Notes: generated from the letters alone by a model not told the origin. Shown: positions 37,400 to 46,907, counted from the first letter of the stretch. The stretch is 64,000 nucleotides of DNA from Burkholderia vietnamiensis LMG 10929 (GCF_000959445.1 NZ_CP009630.1:1612001-1676000), one strand, 5' to 3'. Translations and numbers: made by a program.

Positions 37400-40153
37400 T
37401 CAGTGGGCCTCTTCCCAGTTCGCGCCGGCGCCGACTTCCGCGACCAGCGGCACCTTCAGCTTCGCGACGCCGCACATCATTTCGGGCAGCTTCTCGCGCA
37501 CCAGCGACAGCTCGTCGTCGGGCACCTCGAGCACCAGTTCATCGTGCACCTGCATGATCATGCGCGATGCAAGCCGGTCGCGCGTGAGCCAGTCGTCGAC
37601 CGCGATCATCGACAGCTTGATCAGATCGGCTGCCGTGCCCTGCATCGGTGCATTGATTGCGGCACGCTCGGCCGCCTGCCGGCGCGGCCCGTTGCCGCCG
37701 TTGATTTCCGGCAGCCACAGGCGACGGCCGAACACCGTTTCGACATAGCCCTGGTCCTTCGCCGCCGCACGGGTGTCTTCCATGTACTGCGCGACCCCCG
37801 GGTAGCGCGCGAAATAGCGGTCGATGTACAGCTTCGCCGCATCGCGCGTGATGCCGAGATTCGATGCGAGTCCGAACGCGCTCATCCCGTAGATCAACCC
37901 GAAGTTGATCACCTTCGCGATGCGGCGCTGATCCGAATTCACCTCGAGCGGCGTCACGCCGAACACTTCGGCCGCGGTCGCGCGGTGGATGTCCTCGCCG
38001 TGCGCGAACGCGCGCAGCAACGACGCATCGCCGGAGATGTGCGCCATGATCCGCAATTCGATCTGCGAATAGTCGGCCGACACGATCCGATGGCCCGGCG
38101 ACGCGATGAACGCTTCGCGAATGCGCCGGCCTTCGGCCGTGCGCACGGGGATGTTCTGCAGGTTCGGCTCGTTCGACGCGAGCCGGCCGGTGACCGCCAC
38201 GGCCTGCGCATAGTTCGTGTGTACGCGGCCTGTGGCGGGGTTCACCATGCGCGGCAGCTTGTCGGTGTAGGTCGACTTCAGCTTCGACAGCCCGCGATGC
38301 TCGAGCAGCAGCTTCGGCAGCGGGTAATCCTCGGCGAGCTTCTGCAGCACTTCTTCGTCGGTGGACGGCGCGCCGCTCGGCGTCTTCTTCACGACCGGCA
38401 ACTGCAGCTTCTCGAAGAAGATCTGGCCGATCTGCTTCGGCGAGCCGAGATTGAATTCGCCGCCGGCCAGCTCGTACGCCTGCCCTTCGAGCTCGATGAG
38501 CCGCGTCGCGATCTCGTTGCTTTGCGCGTGCAACAGCGCGTCGTCGATCAGCACGCCGGTGCGCTCCATCTTGCGCAGCACCAGCGACACCGGCATCTCG
38601 ATCTCGCGATACACGCGCTCGAGGCCCGCTTCGCGTGCGATCTGCGGATAGAGCACGTGATGCAGCTGCAGCGTGATGTCGGCGTCTTCGGCCGCGTACG
38701 CGGCAGCCTGGTCGAGCGCCACCTCGTCGAAGCCGATCTGCTTCGCGCCCTTGCCTGCGACGTCTTCGTACTTGATCGTCTTGACGCCCAGATGGCGCAG
38801 CGCGAGGCTGTCCATGTCGTGCGTGCGGTGCGATTCGAGCACGTACGACTCGAGCAGCGTGTCGTGCTCGATGCCGTTCAGCGCGATGTCGTAGTTCGCG
38901 AGCACCTGCGCGTCGTACTTCAGATGCTGGCCGACCTTCTTGCGGTCGGCCGCTTCGAGCCACGGCTTCAGGCGCGCGAGCACGTCGTCGAGCGGCAGTT
39001 GCTCGGGCAGATCGGGCCCGCGATGCGCGACCGGCAGATACGCGGCCTTGCCCGGCTCGACCGAAAACGACAGCCCGACGAGTCGTGCGGTCATCGGATC
39101 GAGCGACGTGGTTTCGGTGTCGAACGCCGTCAGTGCGGCTGCATCGATCTTCGCGAACCACGCGTCGAATTGCGCCCAGGTCTGGATCGTCTCGTACTCG
39201 CGCACGATGTCGGTTGAGACCACCGGCGCCGGCTCGCCGTCGCGCGCGTCGGCGCCGCCGCCTTCCGGCGGTGCGCTGTCGACCTCGCGCAGCCATGTCT
39301 TGAAGCCGTAACGCGCGAAGATGTCGCGCAGCAGGTCGCGTGCTTCGCCGTCGGTCTTCAGCGACGCCTCGATCGATTCGAGATGCGGTGCGAGATCGCA
39401 GGCCGTGTCGACGGTCACGAGCTTGCGGCCGAGCGGCAGGAAGTCGAGCGCGCGGCGCAGGTTGTCGCCGACCACGCCCTTGATCTCGCCTGCGTGCTCG
39501 ATCACGCCGTCGAGGCTGTCGTATTGCGACAGCCACTTCACGGCCGTCTTCGGCCCGCACTTCTCGACGCCCGGCACGTTGTCGACGGTGTCGCCGATCA
39601 GCGCGAGGTAATCGATGATGCGCTCGGGCGGCACGCCGAACTTCGCGATCACGCCGTCGCGATCGAGCGTCTCGTTCGTCATCGTGTTGACGAGCGTGAC
39701 GCGCTCGGTCACGAGCTGTGCGAGATCCTTGTCGCCGGTCGACACGATCACGTTCATGCCGCGCTGCTCGGCCTCGCGCGCGAGCGTGCCGATCACGTCG
39801 TCGGCCTCGACGCCCTCGACCATCAGCAGCGGCCAGCCGAGCGCGCGCACCGCGCCGTGAATCGGCTCGACCTGCAACGCGAGATCGGGCGGCATCGACG
39901 GACGGTTTGCCTTATAGTCGGCATAAAGGTCGTCGCGGAACGTCTTGCCCTTTGCATCGAACACGCAAGCGCTATACTCTGCACTGACTTCCTTGCGCAT
40001 ACGGCGCAGCATGTTGATGATTCCGTAGAGCGCTCCGGTCGGCTCCCCGCCAGGGCCACGCAGATCAGGCATCGCATGGTAAGCCCGATACAGATAGCTC
40101 GAACCGTCAACCAATAGCAGGGTCTTACCTTCCAGATTTCGTTCTTCAGGCAT
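37400..40153 (-). CDS. polA: DNA polymerase I
   Basis: 917 residues, near the E. coli length (928). 5'-3' exonuclease domain at the N-terminus (LLLVDGSSYLYRAYHA, GVEADDVIGTLA). The 3'-5' exonuclease retains its metal-binding DTETTSLD, so proofreading is likely active. Polymerase motifs A (DYSQIELRIMAHIS), B (RRIAKVINFGLIYGM) and C (MQVHDELVLEV) are all present. It fills gaps and removes RNA primers. The ATG at 40153 is 1 bp from the start of the divergent LOG-family gene; an ATG at 40162 would overlap it. No ribosome-binding site is apparent. Confidence 0.96.
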   Translation of the reverse strand: MPEERNLEGKTLLLVDGSSYLYRAYHAMPDLRGPGGEPTGALYGIINMLRRMRKEVSAEYSACVFDAKGKTFRDDLYADYKANRPSMPPDLALQVEPIHGAVRALGWPLLMVEGVEADDVIGTLAREAEQRGMNVIVSTGDKDLAQLVTERVTLVNTMTNETLDRDGVIAKFGVPPERIIDYLALIGDTVDNVPGVEKCGPKTAVKWLSQYDSLDGVIEHAGEIKGVVGDNLRRALDFLPLGRKLVTVDTACDLAPHLESIEASLKTDGEARDLLRDIFARYGFKTWLREVDSAPPEGGGADARDGEPAPVVSTDIVREYETIQTWAQFDAWFAKIDAAALTAFDTETTSLDPMTARLVGLSFSVEPGKAAYLPVAHRGPDLPEQLPLDDVLARLKPWLEAADRKKVGQHLKYDAQVLANYDIALNGIEHDTLLESYVLESHRTHDMDSLALRHLGVKTIKYEDVAGKGAKQIGFDEVALDQAAAYAAEDADITLQLHHVLYPQIAREAGLERVYREIEMPVSLVLRKMERTGVLIDDALLHAQSNEIATRLIELEGQAYELAGGEFNLGSPKQIGQIFFEKLQLPVVKKTPSGAPSTDEEVLQKLAEDYPLPKLLLEHRGLSKLKSTYTDKLPRMVNPATGRVHTNYAQAVAVTGRLASNEPNLQNIPVRTAEGRRIREAFIASPGHRIVSADYSQIELRIMAHISGDASLLRAFAHGEDIHRATAAEVFGVTPLEVNSDQRRIAKVINFGLIYGMSAFGLASNLGITRDAAKLYIDRYFARYPGVAQYMEDTRAAAKDQGYVETVFGRRLWLPEINGGNGPRRQAAERAAINAPMQGTAADLIKLSMIAVDDWLTRDRLASRMIMQVHDELVLEVPDDELSLVREKLPEMMCGVAKLKVPLVAEVGAGANWEEAH

Positions 40154-40154
40154 T

Positions 40155-40913
40155 ATGAACAAGAGAAAAGTGATTCCGAGTCTGCGTTCGCTCGCAGATC
40201 AAGAACGCGCGACGGCCAAGAAGGCGCGCGCATCGTGGCAGATGTTCACGATTATGGCAGAGTTTATCGAGGCAACCGAGTACCTGTCGGAGATCCGTCC
40301 GGCCGTCAGCATCTACGGTTCTGCCCGCCTCAAGCCCGACACGCCGCACTACAAGCTCGCCGCGCAAATCGCCCGCAAACTGTCCGACGCCGGCTTCGCG
40401 GTGATCTCCGGCGGCGGCCCCGGCATCATGGAAGCGGCGAACAAGGGCGCGCACGCCGGCAAGGCGCCGTCGGTCGGCCTGAACATCGAATTGCCGCATG
40501 AGCAAGCCGGCAACCATTACCAGGACATCTCGCTGCGCTTTCGCCACTTCTTCACGCGCAAGGTCACGTTCGTCAAGAACTCCGACGCGGTGATCGTGAT
40601 GCCGGGCGGCTTCGGCACGCTCGACGAACTGTCCGAAGTGCTCACGCTGATCCAAACGAAGAAGTCGCGGCTCGTGCCGATCATCCTCGTCGGCAGCGAG
40701 TTCTGGAAGGGGCTGCTGCAGTGGTTCCGCGACCAGCTGATTCCGATGGGCCTGATCAATCCCGAAGACATGGACCTGATGCAGGTGATCGACGATCCCG
40801 ACCAGGTGCTCGACGCCGTGCTCGCCTTCTACGAGGACAGCGGCGAAGAAGAAGGCCCGGAAGGCGACGACGAACCGCCGCGCCCCGAAGAAGACCGCAT
40901 GTTCTATCTGTAA
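40155..40913 (+). CDS. LOG family (TIGR00730-type) phosphoribohydrolase
   Basis: 252 residues with a Rossmann-like fold. Motifs: SIYGSARLKP, GGGPGIMEAANKGA and PGGFGTLDELSEVLTLIQ, the PGGxGTxxE signature of cytokinin riboside 5'-monophosphate phosphoribohydrolases, which release free adenine-type bases from nucleotides. In bacteria this may serve purine nucleotide turnover rather than hormone synthesis. The N-terminal helix and the acidic C-terminus (GEEEGPEGDDEPP) are extra. Weak AGG before the ATG. A candidate promoter (TTGCAT, TATACT at 39973-39978) lies inside polA. Confidence 0.9.
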   Translation: MNKRKVIPSLRSLADQERATAKKARASWQMFTIMAEFIEATEYLSEIRPAVSIYGSARLKPDTPHYKLAAQIARKLSDAGFAVISGGGPGIMEAANKGAHAGKAPSVGLNIELPHEQAGNHYQDISLRFRHFFTRKVTFVKNSDAVIVMPGGFGTLDELSEVLTLIQTKKSRLVPIILVGSEFWKGLLQWFRDQLIPMGLINPEDMDLMQVIDDPDQVLDAVLAFYEDSGEEEGPEGDDEPPRPEEDRMFYL

Positions 40914-40958
40914 CCGGGACGATGCCGCTGCCGGCGCATTGCCGGCAGCGCGCGGTCC

Positions 40959-41004
40959 ACACGCGGCAGGCGGCGCGATTGCGCTGCCTGCCGCGTGTCA
41001 TTTT
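40959..41004 (+). terminator. Terminator after the LOG-family gene
   Basis: 13-bp perfect stem (40959-40971 with 40986-40998) followed by CATTTTG, 45 bp after the stop. The remaining 290 bp up to the next gene show no feature. Confidence 0.8.
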
Positions 41005-41295
41005 GTAACCTCGCATTAATCGGCGCCGCGCGGCCGCGTGCGGTCGAATGTCAAATTCGCGCGCAACGTCGCACGACGTTGCTTGGCCGTGAACCTTCAT
41101 TGTCAAATCGCGCCGAACGTGGTGGCCGACACGGCCGCGCCCGGCGCCAATCAGCCGTTACAAACGCGGCTCGCATTTTTCGTCGCGCGCCAGCACACTG
41201 CATCTCGTCGGCGCGGCGTCCCCCCGGTGGAAACGATTCCCCCTCGCGTCCATCGCGTCGCACCGGCATCTGATCACGACATCACGGAAAACAAC

Positions 41296-41574
41296 ATGAA
41301 ACCCACGCTGCTCGCCCTTTCTCTCGCCGGCCTCGGTCTCACGGTGTCCGGCCTCGCCCACGCCGTCAACGTCGACGTGAACATCGGCACCGCGGCGCCG
41401 GTGATCGTCGCCCCCGCGCCTGCGGTGATCGTCGGCTGGCACGGCGACCGCTATTGGGACGGCCGTCGCTACTGGGAGCGCCGTGAATGGGAAGACCACG
41501 AACGCGGCTACCGGCACGAACCGCGCGGCGGCTATCACTGCCCGCCGGGACACGCGAAGAAGGGCGAGTGCTGA
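41296..41574 (+). CDS. Small secreted Trp/Tyr/Arg-rich protein
   Basis: 92 residues: signal peptide MKPTLLALSLAGLGLTVSGL ending AHA, a short APVIVAPAPAVIVG hydrophobic repeat, then an aromatic and charged stretch (WHGDRYWDGRRYWERREW). The C-terminus YHCPPGHAKKGEC has two cysteines. Such proteins are common periplasmic or surface proteins in Burkholderia without known function. A GGA sits 8 nt before the ATG. It converges on amn, separated by a 50-bp perfect palindrome. Confidence 0.7.
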   Translation: MKPTLLALSLAGLGLTVSGLAHAVNVDVNIGTAAPVIVAPAPAVIVGWHGDRYWDGRRYWERREWEDHERGYRHEPRGGYHCPPGHAKKGEC

Positions 41575-41612
41575 GCATCCGCGCGGCGCGCTGATCGCGC
41601 CGTGTAACGCAC

Positions 41613-41662
41613 CAACAAGAAGGCCGCATGCGAACCATGGTTCGCATGCGGCCTTCTTGTTG
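41613..41662. terminator. 50-bp perfect palindrome, bidirectional terminator
   Basis: Each half is 25 bp and the two are exactly complementary, centred on CCATGG. It lies between convergent genes (small secreted protein and amn), 39 and 28 bp from their ends. A-rich and T-rich ends (caacaag, cttgttg) give weak T-tracts in both directions. Confidence 0.75.
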
Positions 41663-41689
41663 CACGCGCAACTGCGCTGCGACGTGAGG

Positions 41690-43216
41690 TTACTGGAACG
41701 CCACCTCGGCAAAGCTCCGCAGCTTGCGACTGTGCAGCTTGTCGAGTCCGTTGGTGCGGAGGATTTCCATCGCCTTCACGCCGATCTGCAGATGCTGATC
41801 GACCTGACCGCGATAGAACGTATCGGCCATGCCCGGCAGCTTCAGCTCGCCGTGCAACGGCTTGTCCGACACGCACAGCAACGTGCCGTACGGCACGCGG
41901 AACCGGAAACCGTTCGCGGCGATCGTCGCGCTTTCCATGTCGAGCGCGATCGCGCGGCTCTGCGACAGCCGCTGCACGGGCTCGCGATGATCGCGCAATT
42001 CCCAGTTGCGGTTGTCGACGCTCGCGACCGTACCCGTGCGCATCACGCGCTTGAGCTCGGTGCCTTCGAGCTGCGTGACCTCGGCCACCGCGCGCTCGAG
42101 CGCGAGCTGCACTTCGGCGAGCGCGGGGATCGGCACCCACAGCGGCAGGTCGGCGTCGAGCACGTGGTCCTCGCGCACGTAGCCATGCGCGAGCACGTAG
42201 TCGCCGAGGCGCTGCGTGTTGCGCAGGCCCGCGCAATGACCGAGCATCACCCACGCGTGCGGACGCAGCACCGCGATGTGATCGGTGATCGTCTTCGCGT
42301 TCGACGGGCCGACGCCGATGTTGACCATCGTGATGCCGCTGCCGTCCGCGCGCTTCAGGTGGTACGCGGGCATCTGCGGCAGACGCGGCGGCGCGGCGCC
42401 CTCGACCGGCTCGCTGCCGAGGTTCGCGTTGTACGTGACCACATCGCCCGGCTCCACGAACGAACTGTATTGACTGCGGTACGCACGCACGTCGGGATCG
42501 CTGCTTTCCGTCATCAGCGTGCGGCCGAGCTTCACGAACTCGTCGATGTAGAACTGGTAGTTCGTATACAGCACGTAATTCTGGAAGTGCGTCGGCGACG
42601 TGGCCGTGTAATGACGCAGCCGGTGCAGCGAGAAGTCGACGCGCGCCGCGGTGAACAACGCGAGCGGATGCGGCTCGCCGGGCGCCGGCTCGAACGTGCC
42701 GTTGACGATGCGATCGTCGAGATACGACAGATCGGGCGTGTCGAAGATGTCGCGCATCGCGAGCAGGCGGTCGCGGTCGAGCTCGCCTTCGAGGTGGATG
42801 CCCTCGGGAAACGCGAAGTGCACGGGAATCGGCTGCGACGAGACGCCGATCTCGATCTTCACGTGATGGTTTTTCGACAGCAGGCGAAGTTGCTCGCGAT
42901 AGTAGTTCGCGAACAGGTCGGGGCGCGTGACGGTCGTCTCGAACACGCCGGGGCCGGCGACGAAGCCGTACGAGCGGCGCGAATCGACGTGCGTGTTGAC
43001 GTCGGTGCGAATCCGCACGAACGGATAGCACGCGCGCACGTGCTCGGTGATCGGTTCGTGGCGCCGGTAGCGCGCGAACGCATCGCGCAGGAAACCCGTG
43101 TTGGTGTCGTAGATGGCCGACAGTCGCGCGACGGCGGCGATGGAATCGTCGAAGGCTTCGACGGGTGGGCTTTCGGGCGTCAGCACGCGGTGCCGGCGGC
43201 TCAAATCGTTCTTCAT
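41690..43216 (-). CDS. amn: AMP nucleosidase
   Basis: 508 residues; E. coli Amn has 484. Hydrolyses AMP to adenine and ribose 5-phosphate in purine salvage. The N-terminal Amn-specific domain (TRPDLFANYYREQL) is followed by a nucleoside-phosphorylase-like catalytic domain: MVNIGVGPSNAKTITDHIAVLRPH, WVMLGHCAGLR, and ALDMESATIAANGFRFRVPYG with the nucleobase-binding MES motif. GAGGTG lies 6 nt upstream of the ATG. The frame runs open far upstream through the minus strand of thrB, which is a shadow. Confidence 0.95.
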   Translation of the reverse strand: MKNDLSRRHRVLTPESPPVEAFDDSIAAVARLSAIYDTNTGFLRDAFARYRRHEPITEHVRACYPFVRIRTDVNTHVDSRRSYGFVAGPGVFETTVTRPDLFANYYREQLRLLSKNHHVKIEIGVSSQPIPVHFAFPEGIHLEGELDRDRLLAMRDIFDTPDLSYLDDRIVNGTFEPAPGEPHPLALFTAARVDFSLHRLRHYTATSPTHFQNYVLYTNYQFYIDEFVKLGRTLMTESSDPDVRAYRSQYSSFVEPGDVVTYNANLGSEPVEGAAPPRLPQMPAYHLKRADGSGITMVNIGVGPSNAKTITDHIAVLRPHAWVMLGHCAGLRNTQRLGDYVLAHGYVREDHVLDADLPLWVPIPALAEVQLALERAVAEVTQLEGTELKRVMRTGTVASVDNRNWELRDHREPVQRLSQSRAIALDMESATIAANGFRFRVPYGTLLCVSDKPLHGELKLPGMADTFYRGQVDQHLQIGVKAMEILRTNGLDKLHSRKLRSFAEVAFQ

Positions 43217-43357
43217 TTTCGTCACCTCATCTGATCGGACCACATTACCACGGAACCCGGTCACGCTCATGGCTCCGCGCAGCCACGGCGGTCGCACGCG
43301 ACGGGCGGGCTGCACGCAGTAATTTGCTAAAATCGGCGGGTTCACTGGAGACTCATC

Positions 43358-43762
43358 ATGAAGCCGCTCATTCTCGTCGTCGCCGCCGCGCTTGCTGGCA
43401 CGTTTGCCGCCGCCGGAGCCGCGTACGCGGCCGGCAGCACGTCGGACGCCGACGCGCAGGCGCGCGCCGAGGCCAACGAAGCCGCTGGCCTGCCCGATCT
43501 CCGCAAGATCAACCGGCCGGGCGCCGAAGTCACGTCCAAGGTCGACTTCGCCGACATCCGCCGCACGCCGAGCTTTCACGAAAAAAGCAAGAACGGCACC
43601 GAAGTCACCGAGTATCGCGATCGCGGCAAGCCGGTCGAGATCGACGTGAAGTCGAATTTCGGCACGCGCTATCAGATGAGCTCGTCGATCGACACGTCGC
43701 CGAAGCCGCACGACGCCGGCGTGCCGATCACGCGCCTGCCGTCGGTGAACCTGCACTATTGA
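43358..43762 (+). CDS. DUF2782 domain-containing periplasmic protein
   Basis: 134 residues. Signal peptide (MKPLILVVAAALAGTFAAAG), then the DUF2782 region: EVTSKVDFADIRR, NGTEVTEYRDRGKPVEIDV, RYQMSSSID. Function unknown. In beta- and gamma-proteobacteria this family commonly lies near polA and thrB, as here. GGAG is 8 nt before the ATG, and TAAAAT at 43328-43333 may be its -10. It is followed 102 bp later by thrB in the same direction. Confidence 0.88.
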   Translation: MKPLILVVAAALAGTFAAAGAAYAAGSTSDADAQARAEANEAAGLPDLRKINRPGAEVTSKVDFADIRRTPSFHEKSKNGTEVTEYRDRGKPVEIDVKSNFGTRYQMSSSIDTSPKPHDAGVPITRLPSVNLHY

Positions 43763-43864
43763 TTTGCGCGACGCCGCGCCGGATTCGGCGCGGCGCGACG
43801 CTCTCCCTCCATTCCCGTCGCGCCGCACGCCGCGCGCGTCGACAACTGACCAGACGCATCTCGC

Positions 43865-44863
43865 ATGGCCGTTTTCACCGCTGTTTCCGACTCCGATCTC
43901 GCGCAATGGATGCGCCACTACGAACTGGGCGACGTGCTGGCGTTCCGCGGCATTCCGTCCGGCATCGAAAACAGCAACTTCTTCCTGACGACGACGCGCG
44001 GCGAATACGTGCTGACGATCTTCGAGAAGCTGACGGCCGAACAGCTGCCGTTCTATCTGGACCTGATGCGCCACCTGGCAAGCCATCGCGTGCCGGTGCC
44101 GGACCCGGTGCCGCGCGACGACGGCGCCCTGTTCGGCCTGCTGCACGGCAAGCCGGCCGCGATCGTGACCAAGCTCGACGGCGCCGCGGAGCTCGCGCCC
44201 GGCGTCGAACACTGCATCGAAGTCGGCCAGATGCTGGCGCGCATGCACCTGGCGGGGCGCGACTACGCGCGCCAGCAGCCGAACCTGCGCAGCCTGCCGT
44301 GGTGGCAGGAAAACGTGCCGGCGATCGTGCCGTTCATTTCCGACGCGCAGCGCGCGCTGCTCGAAAGCGAACTCGCGCACCAGGCCGCGTTCTTCGCGTC
44401 GGACGACTACGCGGCGCTGCCGAGCGGCCCGTGCCACTGCGATCTGTTCCGCGACAACGTGCTGTTCGCGCACGCGGCGCCCGGCACCGGCCATGACGTA
44501 CGGCTCGGCGGCTTCTTCGACTTCTATTTCGCCGGCTGCGACAAATGGCTGTTCGACGTCGCGGTGACCGTCAACGACTGGTGCGTCGACCTCGCGACCG
44601 GCGTGCTCGACACCGCGCGCGCCGACGCGCTGCTGCGCGCATACCAGACCGTGCGGCCGTTCACCGCCGAGGAGCGCCGCCACTGGAGCGACATGCTGCG
44701 CGCCGGCGCGTACCGGTTCTGGGTGTCCCGCCTGTACGACTTCTACCTGCCGCGCGCGGCCGAAATGCTGAAGCCGCACGACCCCGGTCATTTCGAACGC
44801 ATTCTCCGTGAGCGGATCGCCCACACGCCCGCGCTTCCCGAGACCCACACCGCATGCAACTGA
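43865..44863 (+). CDS. thrB: Homoserine kinase, ThrB type II (APH fold)
   Basis: 332 residues. Phosphorylates homoserine in threonine synthesis. This is the aminoglycoside-phosphotransferase-like form used by beta-proteobacteria, not the GHMP form. Motifs: [15 protein letters not shown], catalytic loop [11 protein letters not shown], metal-binding GFFDFYFAG. Length fits (316-332). Its last 10 bp overlap the next gene, so the two are coupled. The rest of the threonine pathway is not in the window. Confidence 0.93.
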   Translation: MAVFTAVSDSDLAQWMRHYELGDVLAFRGIPSGIENSNFFLTTTRGEYVLTIFEKLTAEQLPFYLDLMRHLASHRVPVPDPVPRDDGALFGLLHGKPAAIVTKLDGAAELAPGVEHCIEVGQMLARMHLAGRDYARQQPNLRSLPWWQENVPAIVPFISDAQRALLESELAHQAAFFASDDYAALPSGPCHCDLFRDNVLFAHAAPGTGHDVRLGGFFDFYFAGCDKWLFDVAVTVNDWCVDLATGVLDTARADALLRAYQTVRPFTAEERRHWSDMLRAGAYRFWVSRLYDFYLPRAAEMLKPHDPGHFERILRERIAHTPALPETHTACN

Positions 44864-45663
44864 TCGAAGTACCCGCGAAAGCGGGCTATGTCTGGTTCCG
44901 TCAAGGCATCTGGCTGTTCCGCCGGAACCCGCTCGCGTTCATCACGCTGTTCTTCACGTACCTGCTGGCGGTCACGCTGGTGTCGAGGGTGCCGGTGGTC
45001 GGCGCGGCGCTGCCGCTGGTGTTCATCCCCGGCATCGCGGTCGGCTTCATGGCCGCATGCCGCGACACCGTGGCCGGCAAGCCGGTGATGCCGACGATCC
45101 TCGTCGACGGCTTCCGGTCGTACGGCAAGACCGCGACGCAGCGGCTGCTGGTGCTCGGCGTCGTCTACGTCGCGCTGATGGTGCTGGTGTTCGCCGCGTC
45201 GTCGCTGGTCGACGGCGGCGGTCTGCTCCACATGATGCTCGGCACGACCGGCGACACGAATCCGACGCCGGAGTCGCTCGCCGCGCAACGCACGCTCGGT
45301 GCGCTGCTCCTCGCCACGCTGCTCTACACGCCGGTCGCGATGCTGTTCTGGTTCGCGCCGGTGCTCACCGCGTGGCACGACATCCCGCCGGCGAAGGCGC
45401 TGTTCTTCAGCATCGTCAGCTGCTGGCGCAATCGCGGCGCGTTCCTGGTGTACGGGCTGCTGTGGTTCGGCGTCGCGCTCGGCACGTCGTTCGGCCTGTC
45501 GCTGCTGTTGCAGGCGCTCGGCGCGGGCGCCTACGTTCTGACGATCATGATGCCGGTGACGATCGTGATCGTCACGATGATGTACTGCTCGTTCTACGCG
45601 ACCTATCGCGGCTGCTTCGGCGTGCAGGAGCCGGGCACGGCGACGCCGATGTCGGGTCGCTGA
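44854..45663 (+). CDS. BPSS1780-family membrane protein
   Basis: 269 residues with about six membrane helices. The start [21 protein letters not shown] is the family hallmark, and the C-terminal helices are rich in Val, Ile and Met. I recognise it as the conserved proteobacterial protein named after B. pseudomallei BPSS1780, of unknown function. It overlaps thrB by 10 bp, so it is expressed with it; the same pairing recurs in Burkholderiales, which may mean an export or regulatory link to amino-acid metabolism. Confidence 0.85.
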   Translation: MQLIEVPAKAGYVWFRQGIWLFRRNPLAFITLFFTYLLAVTLVSRVPVVGAALPLVFIPGIAVGFMAACRDTVAGKPVMPTILVDGFRSYGKTATQRLLVLGVVYVALMVLVFAASSLVDGGGLLHMMLGTTGDTNPTPESLAAQRTLGALLLATLLYTPVAMLFWFAPVLTAWHDIPPAKALFFSIVSCWRNRGAFLVYGLLWFGVALGTSFGLSLLLQALGAGAYVLTIMMPVTIVIVTMMYCSFYATYRGCFGVQEPGTATPMSGR

Positions 45664-45765
45664 AACGGCGGTCGGCCGGCTTGCTCGGCCGGCCCTATCC
45701 CGTCCTCGGCGGTCGCCCGACCGCCTCATCCAGCCCCGCTGCCCGCGCGCTGTTCAAGCAAGCCG

Positions 45766-45794
45766 TTTGCGCGCAAAATAATTTGCGTGCAAAT
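45766..45794. promoter_or_regulatory. OhrR operator candidates upstream of ohrR
   Basis: Two AT-centred palindromes: TTTGCGCGCAAA (45766-45777) and ATTTGCGTGCAAAT (45781-45794), 31-59 bp before ohrR. The second shares the core AATTTGC with the site upstream of ohr. This suggests autoregulation by OhrR. Confidence 0.6.
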
Positions 45795-45824
45795 CGTCAG
45801 CGCCGTTTCGCGCCCCATCGGATC

Positions 45825-46277
45825 ATGGACCGCACGCCTTCCCTGCCTCAGACCCTCGACGAGCAACTCTGCTTCGCGCTCTATTCGACTTCGCATGCGA
45901 TGACGAAGGCGTACAAGCCGTTGCTCGACAAGCTGTCGCTGACCTATCCCCAATATCTGGCGATGCTGGTGCTGTGGGAGCGCGACGACATCGCGGTGAA
46001 GGACATCGCGGCGCGACTCGACCTCGACCCGGCCACCGTCACGCCGCTGCTCAAGCGGCTCGAGGCGCTCGGCTACGTCGAGCGCGCGCGCAGCACCACC
46101 GACGAGCGCGTCGTGAACGTGCGGGTGACGCCGGAAGGCCGTGCGCTGAAGGACCAGGCGCGCTCGGTCCCCGCCGATCTTTTTTGCGCAATGCAGCAGA
46201 CGCCCGAATTCCTCATGAGGCTGCGCGCGGATCTGCAGCAGCTGCACGATGCACTCGCGGCCGCCAACGGCGACTGA
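45825..46277 (+). CDS. ohrR: Organic hydroperoxide-sensing MarR repressor OhrR
   Basis: 150 residues, MarR winged helix. LDEQLCFALYSTSHAMTKAY places the peroxide-sensing Cys at 16. A second cysteine, Cys 121 in ADLFCAM, matches the two-Cys OhrR type that forms an intersubunit disulfide, known from Xanthomonas. The HTH region is IAARLDLDPATVTPLLKRLE and the wing is TTDERVVNVRVT. It represses ohr, 149 bp downstream in the same direction, and probably itself through the palindromes upstream. Confidence 0.93.
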   Translation: MDRTPSLPQTLDEQLCFALYSTSHAMTKAYKPLLDKLSLTYPQYLAMLVLWERDDIAVKDIAARLDLDPATVTPLLKRLEALGYVERARSTTDERVVNVRVTPEGRALKDQARSVPADLFCAMQQTPEFLMRLRADLQQLHDALAAANGD

Positions 46278-46327
46278 CGAAGCGACCGCACGATGTTCCT
46301 GCTCAGCCCGACCGTGTCGCCCAAATT

Positions 46328-46359
46328 AATTTGCACACTAATCATTTGTGTTCTATATT
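46328..46359 (+). promoter_or_regulatory. ohr promoter overlapped by an OhrR box
   Basis: TTGCAC (46331-46336), 17-bp spacer, TATATT (46354-46359). The imperfect palindrome AATTTGCACACTAAT (46328-46342) covers the -35, so OhrR binding would block polymerase. Start of ohr is 68 bp downstream of the -10. Confidence 0.7.
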
Positions 46360-46426
46360 GATCGGGTGGCTGGCGGCAGCATGTCGCCGGTCCGCTCTCC
46401 TCACCTCTACCGACAGGAGTTGCACG

Positions 46427-46846
46427 ATGAACGTTCTATACAAGACGAGCGCGACGAGCACCGGCGGCCGCGACGGCCGCGCCGTTTCGGCCGACAACAA
46501 GCTGGACGTGAAGCTGGCCGCACCGCGCGAGCTGGGCGGCACGGGCGCGGAAGGCACGAACCCGGAGCAGCTGTTCGCGGCAGGCTACTCGGCATGTTTC
46601 CTGAGCGCGATGAAGTTCGTCGCCGGCCAGAACAAGCAGACGCTGCCGGCCGACACGCAAGTGACCGCCGAAGTGGGCATCGGCCCGAACGACGCGGACG
46701 GCTTCGGCCTCGACATCGAACTGCGCGTGTCGCTGCCGGGCCTCGACAAGGCCGACGCGCAAGCGCTCGTCGACAAGGCGCACCACGTGTGCCCGTACTC
46801 GAACGCAACCCGCAACAACGTGCCGGTGCGTCTCACGGTCATCTGA
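46427..46846 (+). CDS. ohr: Organic hydroperoxide resistance protein Ohr
   Basis: 139 residues of the Ohr/OsmC fold. A thiol peroxidase reducing organic hydroperoxides with lipoylated proteins as electron donors. Active cysteines: Cys 57 in GYSACFLSAM and Cys 122 in HHVCPYSNATR. The N-terminal MNVLYKTSATSTGGRDGRA is typical for Ohr rather than OsmC. AGGAGT lies 7 nt upstream of the ATG. It pairs with ohrR and shares its operator, so it should be induced by organic peroxides but not by H2O2. Confidence 0.96.
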   Translation: MNVLYKTSATSTGGRDGRAVSADNKLDVKLAAPRELGGTGAEGTNPEQLFAAGYSACFLSAMKFVAGQNKQTLPADTQVTAEVGIGPNDADGFGLDIELRVSLPGLDKADAQALVDKAHHVCPYSNATRNNVPVRLTVI

Positions 46847-46871
46847 CGCAGCGCGCCGCAGCGGATGCAAA

Positions 46872-46907
46872 AAGGGCGTGTGCGGCCCGATGGCCGCACA
46901 CGCCCTT
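46872..46907. terminator. Bidirectional terminator after ohr
   Basis: 16-bp perfect stem (46872-46887 with 46892-46907), CGAT loop; T's follow on the plus strand and A's precede it. It separates ohr from the convergent DUF3563 gene. Confidence 0.85.
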
